Shown: positions 1 to 5,791 of the stretch, in pieces
Numbering within the stretch: position 1 is the stretch's first letter
Layout of the letters: each line of letters opens with the position of its first letter
Source of the DNA: CG2-30-68-42 sp037440385
Lineage (GTDB): Bacteria; Pseudomonadota; Gammaproteobacteria; Burkholderiales; Rhodocyclaceae
Length of the DNA stretch: 6,613 nucleotides
NCBI GenBank assembly: GCA_037440385.1
Contig: JBBIUI010000106.1
Coordinates: 1 to 6,613 of the forward strand
Reading direction: 5' to 3'
Notes under the pieces: generated by a model
Databases searched by the model: none
Told to the model about the DNA's origin: nothing
Seen by the model: the letters and a program-made list of their open reading frames with translations, nothing else
Position numbers and translations under genes: made by a program

Positions 1-2400
1 GTTCCGGGGCCCGACTCCGCTCGACCGGCTGCGGTGACGCCCGATGCGCGCGAGCCGGCTCAGCCGGTCGCCGCGCCCACCGCGAGGGTCCCGCCGGCTG
101 CCGTCCCGCCGGCTGCCGTTGCGCCGGCTGCCGTTGCGCCGTCTGCGGAAGGGCCCGCCCCCGGAGCGCAGCCTGCCCGGGCGCAGTCTGGCGAAGCGCC
201 GCACGAGGCGAAGGCCGCTTCCGGGGCAACGAGCGCGCCGCCGCCCGCGCAGCAGGCTGTCGGATCGGCGCACGCGTTGCCGGGCACGACCTACCTTTCG
301 GCCGATCGCCTGACCGGGGTCACCGGGGAGCCACCTCGATATGCCGGAGCCGTGCAGCTTCGCCGGGACGGGCGCGCGATCTCGGCCGACCGCATCCGCT
401 ACCTGCACGGCGAAGATGCCGTCGAGGCCGCCGGGAACGTCAGGCTCACCGAGAATCTCGACGCGATCAGCGGCCCGAAACTGTGGCTGCGGATGAGCGA
501 TCACACCGGGTACTTCGAGCAGCCGCGCTATTCGATCGCGCGCAAGTCCCGCGGCCTGCCGGCCGGCGGCGTGGCGACCGCATCGGGGGGCGCCGACCGC
601 GCAGAGCTGACCGGCCAGGATCACTACAGGCTGAGCAATGCGACCTACAGCACCTGCCGGGCGGATGAGCCCGACTGGTTTCTCGCGGTGCGCGATCTCG
701 AGCTCGATTACGAGCGCGAAGTGGGCGTCGCGCGCGACGCGAAGCTCGTGTTCGAAGGCTTCCCGTTGTTCTATACACCGTGGATGGACTTTGCGCTGAA
801 CGACCGGCGCAAGTCCGGCATCCTGGCACCGACGCTGGGCAACTCCACCCGTACCGGGATCGACCTGACGGTACCCTTCTACTGGAACATCGCGCCGAAC
901 CGCGATGCGACGATCGCGCCGCGCATGATGACGCGGCGCGGGGCCATGCTCGGCGGCGAGTTTCGCTACCTCGAACCCGCCTACGCGGGATCGACGCAGG
1001 TCGAGTGGCTGCCGAAGGACCAGGTCACCGATCGGCGCCGCAGTTTCTACACCTGGCAGCACGCGCAGCGTTTCGCACCGGGCCTGGCCGGCTCGATCAA
1101 TGTCAGCGGCGTATCCGACGATACCTATTTCACCGACCTGTCGACGCGCATCGCCTCCACTTCCCAGCGCAACCTGCTGCGCCAGGGCAGCCTCGGATAC
1201 ACCGGCCAGTGGTGGAATGCCGAGCTGATGGTGCAGCGTTACCAGACGCTGCAGGATGCCAGCCTGCCGCGGGTCGACATCCCCTACGATCGCCTGCCCG
1301 TGATCACGCTGAACGCCGCGGTGCCGGGGCCGCGGCGCGCGCAGCTCGCCTTCGACGGGGAGCTGGTCAATTTCAGCCACCCCGATCTAACCGAAGGCCA
1401 GCGCGTCGTGGCCTACCCGCAGGTGACGCTGCCGCTCGCGAGCCCCGCCGCCTACGTGACCCCCAAACTCGGCGTGCACGTGAGCCGTTACCAGCTCACG
1501 CGAGAGCCTGCCGGCACGCCCGACCGGATCACGCGGACGCTGCCGATCGCGAGCGTCGACTCCGGCGTGAGCTTCGAGCGCGATTTCGGCTGGAACGACC
1601 GGATGCTGACGCAGACGCTGGAGCCGCGGCTGTATTACCTGTACGTTCCCTTCCGCGACCAGAGCCGGATTCCGGTCTTCGACACCGCCGCGGCGGACTT
1701 CAACTTCGCCCAGATCTTTTCCGAGAACACCTTCGTCGGCAAGGACCGCATCGCGGATGCGAACCAGGTGACTGCGGCCGTGAGCTCGCGGCTGATCGAC
1801 CCGGCCAGCGGAGCGGAGCTCATCCGAGCGATGCTCGGCCAGCGGATCTACTTCCAGTCCCCGCGAGTGACGCTGCCCGGCATGGCGCCGCCGGACCGGC
1901 GTTCCTCCGATCTGCTCGCCGCGCTGACCGGGCGCGTGACGCCGGCGCTCTCGCTCGACGCGGCCTGGCAATACAATCCGAAGCAGGACCGCCAGGAGCG
2001 CTTCAATCTCGCCGCCCACTACCAGCCCGGATTCGCTCGCGTGATCAACGCCGGCTACCGGTACCAGCGCGACGTGGTGCGCGAGATCGACACCTCCGCG
2101 CAGTGGCCGATCGGCGGGCGCTGGCACGGCGTGGGCCGCTACAATTATTCGTTCCAGGACAACCGGCTGGTCGAAGCGATCGCCGGACTCGAGTACGACG
2201 CCGGCTGCTGGATCCTGCGCACCGTGTTCCAGCGTTTCGCCACCGCGACCCAGACGACGAACACGGCCTTCTTCGTGCAGCTCGAACTCAACGGGCTGTC
2301 GCGCATCGGTTCCAATCCGCTCGAGCTGCTCAAGCGCAGCATCGCGGGCTACGGGCGGATCAATCAGCCGGTCTCGGATCCGGTGTTCGGCGTGCGCTAG
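1..2400 (+). CDS. lptD: LPS-assembly protein LptD (5' end truncated by the window)
   Basis: LptD is the outer-membrane beta-barrel that, with the lipoprotein LptE, inserts lipopolysaccharide into the outer leaflet. The frame is open from base 1, so the GTG at 34 is probably internal and the true start and signal peptide lie upstream; 799 residues are visible. Residues 1 to about 95 are a Pro/Ala-rich low-complexity linker. An LptA-like jellyroll domain follows (about 98-210, with LSADRL and AAGNVRLTEN). The barrel runs from about 235 to the end. Landmarks shared with E. coli LptD, recalled from memory, include PFYWNIAPNRDATI, TQTLEPRLYYLYVPFRDQS and KDRIADANQVT. Only two cysteines are visible: codon 655-657 in YSTC, matching E. 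coli Cys173, and codon 2206-2208 in DAGCW, at the Cys724/725 position. They could form the interdomain disulfide. The visible part alone exceeds the 784 residues of E. coli LptD, mainly because of the linker. surA, encoding a chaperone for LptD folding, follows 12 nt later. Confidence 0.96.
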   Translation, partial: VPGPDSARPAAVTPDAREPAQPVAAPTARVPPAAVPPAAVAPAAVAPSAEGPAPGAQPARAQSGEAPHEAKAASGATSAPPPAQQAVGSAHALPGTTYLSADRLTGVTGEPPRYAGAVQLRRDGRAISADRIRYLHGEDAVEAAGNVRLTENLDAISGPKLWLRMSDHTGYFEQPRYSIARKSRGLPAGGVATASGGADRAELTGQDHYRLSNATYSTCRADEPDWFLAVRDLELDYEREVGVARDAKLVFEGFPLFYTPWMDFALNDRRKSGILAPTLGNSTRTGIDLTVPFYWNIAPNRDATIAPRMMTRRGAMLGGEFRYLEPAYAGSTQVEWLPKDQVTDRRRSFYTWQHAQRFAPGLAGSINVSGVSDDTYFTDLSTRIASTSQRNLLRQGSLGYTGQWWNAELMVQRYQTLQDASLPRVDIPYDRLPVITLNAAVPGPRRAQLAFDGELVNFSHPDLTEGQRVVAYPQVTLPLASPAAYVTPKLGVHVSRYQLTREPAGTPDRITRTLPIASVDSGVSFERDFGWNDRMLTQTLEPRLYYLYVPFRDQSRIPVFDTAAADFNFAQIFSENTFVGKDRIADANQVTAAVSSRLIDPASGAELIRAMLGQRIYFQSPRVTLPGMAPPDRRSSDLLAALTGRVTPALSLDAAWQYNPKQDRQERFNLAAHYQPGFARVINAGYRYQRDVVREIDTSAQWPIGGRWHGVGRYNYSFQDNRLVEAIAGLEYDAGCWILRTVFQRFATATQTTNTAFFVQLELNGLSRIGSNPLELLKRSIAGYGRINQPVSDPVFGVR
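91..147 (+). repeat. 15-bp tandem repeat in the lptD linker
   Basis: Three consecutive 15-bp units (91-105, 106-120, 121-135) differ by only one or two bases each, and a degenerate partial fourth unit follows at 136-147. The unit is ccgccggctgccgtt or close to it. In frame it encodes PPAAV, PPAAV, APAAV and APSA. Because the unit is a multiple of three, gain or loss of copies would change linker length without a frameshift. It lies in the Pro/Ala-rich segment before the periplasmic jellyroll domain of LptD. Confidence 0.85.
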
Positions 2401-2412
2401 CGCCCCCATGAC

Positions 2413-3720
2413 ATGAGAATCTTCCCGACCGTCGTTCTGCTGGCCGCCGCGGCGACCGGAATTCAGGCCGCCGCCCAGGTCCGCGACGCCGCCCCGCTCG
2501 AGGCCGACCGCATCGTCGCGGTCGTCAATCACGAGGTCATCACCCGCTCGGAACTGGACCGGCGCGTCGCGGAACTCGAGCAGCAGTCCGCGCGGCAGAA
2601 AACGCCGCTGCCGCCGCGCGCCCAGGTCGAGAAACGGGTGCTGGAGCGCATGATCATCGATCGAGCGCAGTTGCAGCTCGCGCAGGAAACCGGACTGAAG
2701 GTCGACACTGCCCAGCTCGACCTGACGCTGTCGCGCATCGCCGAGAACAACAAGATGAGCCTCGCCGAGTTCCGCGCCGCGATCGAACGCGACGGCATCG
2801 CCTGGGATCGGTTCCGCGAGGACATCCGCAGCGAGATGGTGATCACACGGCTGCGCGAACGCGAGGTCGACAACCGCGTCGTCGTCTCCGACGGCGAGAT
2901 CGAGAACTACCTCGCGAGTCCGGCGGCGCGCGCGGGCAGCGCCGAGGAATACCGGATCGCGCACATCGTCGTGCGCCTGCCCGAACAGGCGGCGCCCGAA
3001 CGGATCGAGCGCGTGCGCGCGCGAGCGCTCGAGGCGCTCGACCGGATCCGCGGCGGCAGCGACTTCGCGCAGGTGGCGGCGAGCTATTCGGAAGTACCCG
3101 ACGCCCTGTCGGGCGGCGAGCTCGGCTGGCGCACCGCGGCGCGGCTCCCCGCGCTGTATGCCGAGGCCGTGGCATCGATGAAACCGGGCGCGACCAGCGA
3201 AGTGCTGCGCAGCCCGGCCGGATTCCACATCGTGCGGCTCATCGACCGGCGCGGCGGCTCGGCGCTCGATGGCAAGGTGGAACAGACGCATGCCCGGCAC
3301 ATCCTGATCCGCACCGGCGAGCTGGTCTCGGAACCCGAAGCCCGGCGCAAACTCGCGGACCTGAAGGAGCGCCTCGATCACGGCGCGGATTTCGCCGAGC
3401 TCGCACGGCTGCATTCGAACGACCTGTCGGCCTCGCGAGGCGGCGACCTCGGCTGGATCTATGCCGGCGACACCGTGCCCGAGTTCGAGCGCGCGATGCA
3501 GGCGCTGAAGCCCGGCGAGATCAGCGCACCGGTGCATACTCCATTCGGATGGCATCTGATCCAGGTCCTCGAACGGCGCGTCGAGGACGCCTCGCCGGAG
3601 CGCCGGCGGCTCGCCGCGCGCGCCGCGCTGCGCGAGCGCAAGGCGGACGAGGCGTATCAGGAATGGCTGCGCCAGTTGCGCGACCGCGCCTACGTCGAGA
3701 TCCGGCTCGAGGACAACTGA
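2413..3720 (+). CDS. surA: Periplasmic peptidyl-prolyl isomerase/chaperone SurA
   Basis: SurA escorts unfolded outer-membrane proteins, including LptD, across the periplasm to the BAM complex. The 435-residue product starts with a Sec signal peptide: a short basic start (MRIF), a hydrophobic core to about residue 15, and an Ala-rich cleavage zone at about 19-21. The SurA N-terminal chaperone domain follows (about 30-170), with the characteristic DRIVAVVNHEVITRSEL. Two parvulin (PpiC) domains come next at about 177-280 (EYRIAHIVV to GFHIVRL) and 289-390 (THARHILI to FGWHLIQVLE), then the C-terminal helix and strand that pack back on the N-domain. The length is close to E. coli SurA (428). The ATG at 2413 is preceded by no evident Shine-Dalgarno sequence and sits 12 nt after the lptD stop, so coupling to lptD translation is likely. 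pdxA begins 4 nt after its stop. Confidence 0.97.
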   Translation: MRIFPTVVLLAAAATGIQAAAQVRDAAPLEADRIVAVVNHEVITRSELDRRVAELEQQSARQKTPLPPRAQVEKRVLERMIIDRAQLQLAQETGLKVDTAQLDLTLSRIAENNKMSLAEFRAAIERDGIAWDRFREDIRSEMVITRLREREVDNRVVVSDGEIENYLASPAARAGSAEEYRIAHIVVRLPEQAAPERIERVRARALEALDRIRGGSDFAQVAASYSEVPDALSGGELGWRTAARLPALYAEAVASMKPGATSEVLRSPAGFHIVRLIDRRGGSALDGKVEQTHARHILIRTGELVSEPEARRKLADLKERLDHGADFAELARLHSNDLSASRGGDLGWIYAGDTVPEFERAMQALKPGEISAPVHTPFGWHLIQVLERRVEDASPERRRLAARAALRERKADEAYQEWLRQLRDRAYVEIRLEDN

Positions 3721-3724
3721 ACGG

Positions 3725-4714
3725 GTGGTTCGCGACGTGAGTCTGCCGGCGATCGCCGTCACCAGCGGGGAGCCCGCCGGGATCGGACCGGAACTGTGCG
3801 CGGCGCTCGACGCGCTCGGCGGCGCACGCTGGATCGTGCTCGGCGATGCGGCGCTGCTCGCCGGGCGTGCCCGGGCGGCGGGGCACGACGTGCGCTGGGC
3901 GTCCTATACCGGCGGCGATCCGGGCGGCGTCGCGCGCCCGCAGGTGCTGCACGTCCCGCTCGATGCGCCCAGTCATGCCGGCCGGCTCGATCCCGCCAAC
4001 GGCCGTTACGTGCTGCGTCTCATCGAGCGCGCCGCGCGCGGCTGCCTCCGGGGCGAGTTCGCCGCGATGGTCACCGCGCCCGTGCACAAGGGCGTCATCA
4101 ACGACGCCGGCGTGCCATTCACCGGTCATACCGAGTACCTGGCCGGGCTCACGCGAACGCCACGGGTCGTGATGATGCTGGTGGGCGGCGGGCTGCGGGT
4201 CGCGCTGGCGACGACGCACCTGCCGCTCGCGGAGGTCGCGCGCGCCATCACGCGCGAGGAGCTCGAGCGGACGTTGCGCATCCTGCACGCCGAGCTGATC
4301 GCGAAATTCTCGATTTCCGCCCCGCGCATCCTGGTCGCCGGGCTGAACCCGCACGCCGGAGAAGGCGGCCACCTCGGACGCGAGGAAATCGACGTGATCG
4401 AACCGGTGCTGGAACGGCTGCGCGCACAGGGCATGCGGCTCGAAGGCCCGCTGCCCGCGGATACGCTGTTCGTGCCACACCGGCTCGCGGCCTGCGACTG
4501 CGTGCTGGCGATGTACCACGACCAGGGCCTGCCGGTGCTCAAGTACGCGAGCTTCGGCCAGGGCGTGAACGTCACGCTGGGCCTGCCGATCGTGCGCACC
4601 TCGGTCGATCACGGCACCGCGGTCGAGCTGGCCGGCAGCGGGCACGCGGACCCCGGCAGCCTGCTCGCCGCGGCGCGCCTCGCGCTCGAGCTCGCGCGCG
4701 CCCGGCCGGCGTGA
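3725..4714 (+). CDS. pdxA: 4-hydroxythreonine-4-phosphate dehydrogenase PdxA
   Basis: PdxA is a cytoplasmic NAD(P)-dependent enzyme. It oxidises 4-phosphooxy-threonine, with decarboxylation, to the aminoketone that PdxJ uses to make pyridoxine 5'-phosphate. The N-terminal TSGEPAGIGPE signature is present. The substrate-binding GHTE (His135) and the three metal-ligand histidines are all present: TTHLPL (His165), LNPHAGEGG (His210) and MYHDQG (His265). Each is offset by one from E. coli PdxA, and the 329-residue length is also that of E. coli PdxA. The start is uncertain: GTG at 3725 is 4 nt after the surA stop. An in-frame GTG at 3737 has a GGTGG-like ribosome site 8 nt upstream and would give 325 residues without losing any motif. 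The TGA stop overlaps the rsmA GTG. Confidence 0.96.
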   Translation: MVRDVSLPAIAVTSGEPAGIGPELCAALDALGGARWIVLGDAALLAGRARAAGHDVRWASYTGGDPGGVARPQVLHVPLDAPSHAGRLDPANGRYVLRLIERAARGCLRGEFAAMVTAPVHKGVINDAGVPFTGHTEYLAGLTRTPRVVMMLVGGGLRVALATTHLPLAEVARAITREELERTLRILHAELIAKFSISAPRILVAGLNPHAGEGGHLGREEIDVIEPVLERLRAQGMRLEGPLPADTLFVPHRLAACDCVLAMYHDQGLPVLKYASFGQGVNVTLGLPIVRTSVDHGTAVELAGSGHADPGSLLAAARLALELARARPA

Positions 4715-5487
4715 GCAGCCATCGGCCGCGCAAGCGTTTCGGCCAGCACTTCCTGACCGACCGCAGCGTCATCGCGCGCATCCTCGATGCGATCGCGCCG
4801 GCACCGGACGATCGCATCGTCGAGATCGGCCCCGGGCTGGGTGCGCTCACCGTCGCGCTGGCTGCGCGCGTGCCGCACCTGGATGTCATCGAGCTGGACC
4901 GGGATCTCGCGGCCCGGCTGGCCGCCGCATGGCCGCCCGCGAGGCTCACCGTGCACGCGGGCGACTGCCTGGCGTTCGATTTCTCGGCACTGGGCTGCGA
5001 ACTGAGGTTGATCGGCAACCTGCCCTACAACATTTCGACACCGCTGCTGTTCCATGTCGCCGCACAGGCCGGAGTCATCCGCGACGCGACCTTCATGCTG
5101 CAGAAGGAGGTCGTGCAGCGCATGGCGGCCATACCGGGCAGCGCTGCCTACGGAAGACTGTCGGTCGGCGTGCAATACCGCTTCGAGGTCGCCGAGCTGT
5201 TCGACGTGCCGCCCGAAGCGTTTTACCCGATACCCGCGGTGGTCTCGGCGGTGGTGAGGATGGTGCCGCGTCGCATGCGTGCAGCATGCGATGAGCCGGC
5301 CCTCGCACGGATCGTCGCCGCCGCGTTCGGCCAGCGGCGCAAGACGCTGCGCAATTCGCTTCGTGGCGAGCTGCCGGAATCGGCGCTCGTGGAACTGGGG
5401 ATCGATCCGCGATCTCGCGCGGAGGATCTCTCGCCGGACGACTTCGTCCGCCTCGCCAACCGGGCGGCCTCGCGGCCCCCCGGCTGA
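4711..5487 (+). CDS. rsmA: 16S rRNA N6-adenosine dimethyltransferase RsmA (KsgA)
   Basis: RsmA uses S-adenosylmethionine to dimethylate the two adjacent adenosines in the loop of helix 45 near the 3' end of 16S rRNA, a late quality step in small-subunit assembly. The 258-residue product opens with the family signature KRFGQHFL (residues 8-15). SAM-binding motif I EIGPGLGALT follows (from Glu38), then the ribose-binding acid Glu61 in VIELD, Asp85 in GDC, and the catalytic NLPYNIS (Asn103-Tyr106). FYPIPAVVSAVV lies near 171, and the C-terminal rRNA-binding domain carries FGQRRKTLRNSL. The GTG at 4711 was chosen because it directly precedes the conserved start of the family and forms a GTGA overlap with the pdxA stop. 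The frame stays open far upstream, but only as an off-frame reading of pdxA. No apaG follows, although apaG is the usual neighbour in many gammaproteobacteria. Confidence 0.96.
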   Translation: MSSHRPRKRFGQHFLTDRSVIARILDAIAPAPDDRIVEIGPGLGALTVALAARVPHLDVIELDRDLAARLAAAWPPARLTVHAGDCLAFDFSALGCELRLIGNLPYNISTPLLFHVAAQAGVIRDATFMLQKEVVQRMAAIPGSAAYGRLSVGVQYRFEVAELFDVPPEAFYPIPAVVSAVVRMVPRRMRAACDEPALARIVAAAFGQRRKTLRNSLRGELPESALVELGIDPRSRAEDLSPDDFVRLANRAASRPPG

Positions 5488-5498
5488 GCGGGCTTGCT

Positions 5499-5699
5499 TC
5501 AGGAAGCCTTGTTGCCGGTCACCGGGCAGGTCCTCAGACCGAGCAGCGAATACAGCGGGCACCAGCCCATCAGTCCGGTCGCCAGCGGCACCACGCCTAT
5601 CCACGTCCACGGCGCACCGATCCCCATGATCGCGAGCACGATCAGGATCGCCCCGCCGGCGATGCGCAACACCTTGTCGATTCCACCCACGTTCTTCAT
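5499..5699 (-). CDS. Small DUF2892 (YgaP-like) two-helix inner membrane protein
   Basis: This 66-residue protein resembles the DUF2892 family, the membrane module also found at the C-terminus of the rhodanese YgaP; its biochemical function is unknown. It starts with the family-like KNVGGIDKVLRIAGGAILI. Two hydrophobic segments lie at about 12-29 and 31-46, consistent with a helical hairpin in the inner membrane. After the second helix come WCPLY and GLRTCP, with cysteines at 47 and 58, a pattern I associate with this family. There is no rhodanese domain, so this is the stand-alone form. A strong Shine-Dalgarno GGAGG sits 7 nt before the ATG. The gene converges on rsmA with only 11 bp between the stops. 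The gap upstream contains a Crp/Fnr-like operator, and the nearest upstream gene encodes a Crp/Fnr regulator, so control by that regulator is inferred. Confidence 0.88.
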   Translation of the reverse strand: MKNVGGIDKVLRIAGGAILIVLAIMGIGAPWTWIGVVPLATGLMGWCPLYSLLGLRTCPVTGNKAS

Positions 5700-5706
5700 C
5701 TCGGTT

Positions 5707-5711
5707 CCTCC
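5707..5711 (-). promoter_or_regulatory. Ribosome binding site of the DUF2892 gene
   Basis: On the minus strand GGAGG lies 7 nt before the ATG at 5699. It is the best Shine-Dalgarno match among the genes of this window and fixes the start of this small gene. Confidence 0.8.
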
Positions 5712-5732
5712 GGTTGTCGATGATGCCGGCGC

Positions 5733-5738
5733 ATTACA
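5733..5738 (-). promoter_or_regulatory. Putative -10 element for the DUF2892 gene
   Basis: The minus strand reads TGTAAT, one mismatch from TATAAT, in an otherwise GC-rich gap. It predicts a transcript start near 5726 and a leader of about 27 nt containing the GGAGG. No good -35 hexamer is found at 17 bp spacing, as expected if an activator bound at the palindrome 5761-5776 substitutes for it. The element is assigned by eye and a chance match is possible. Confidence 0.45.
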
Positions 5739-5740
5739 CC

Positions 5741-5759
5741 ATCGGCGGGCGACGCCGAT
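5741..5759. repeat. Perfect 7-bp inverted repeat between operator and -10 element
   Basis: ATCGGCG at 5741-5747 and CGCCGAT at 5753-5759 are exact reverse complements separated by 5 nt. In RNA from either strand they would form a GC-rich hairpin. No T-run follows on the minus strand (the next bases are GGTGTAAT), so it is not a standard intrinsic terminator for the regulator gene. It covers the place where a -35 element would lie, so a second protein-binding site or a weak terminator/attenuator are both possible. Confidence 0.5.
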
Positions 5760-5760
5760 C

Positions 5761-5776
5761 TGTAACCTCGGTTACA
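5761..5776. promoter_or_regulatory. Palindromic operator, Crp/Fnr type
   Basis: TGTAACCTCGGTTACA is a perfect 7-bp inverted repeat around a 2-bp centre. Read as TGTAA-N6-TTACA it has the same 16-bp layout as the CRP site TGTGA-N6-TCACA, differing only at the fourth base of each half. Its centre (5768.5) lies 30 bases upstream of the TGTAAT -10 element, which puts it at about -42 from the predicted start, the class II activator position. The adjacent Crp/Fnr regulator is the obvious candidate to bind it; that link is inference. Confidence 0.65.
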
Positions 5777-5791
5777 AGCGGGCGCGCGCCA

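Noticed and set aside
34..36. GTG at 34 as the lptD start
   Set aside because: The frame is open to base 1 and no signal peptide follows this GTG, although LptD must be exported, so the start lies upstream.
780..2411. 543-codon plus-strand frame inside lptD
   Set aside because: The Arg/Ala-rich translation has no motif, and it is fully contained in the conserved LptD barrel in another frame.
1387..3762. 791-codon open frame on the minus strand opposite lptD and surA
   Set aside because: It is a reverse-complement shadow of two well-identified genes in GC-rich DNA. Its translation is His/Arg/Asp-rich with no recognisable domain, and it spans the lptD-surA junction.
3796..4710. Upstream extension of the rsmA frame through pdxA
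   Set aside because: The residues are a frame-shifted reading of pdxA. The family signature KRFGQHFL begins just after the GTG at 4711.
5491..5513. Possible terminator between rsmA and the DUF2892 gene (GGCTT-N8-AAGCC then TTGTT)
   Set aside because: The stem is only 5 bp with an 8-nt loop and the T-tract is broken. It is too weak to call, although a terminator between convergent genes would be expected here.
5761..5776. The TGTAACC palindrome read as an intrinsic terminator of the regulator gene
   Set aside because: No T-run follows on either strand. The short stem with a 2-4 nt loop and the Crp-like spacing fit an operator better.
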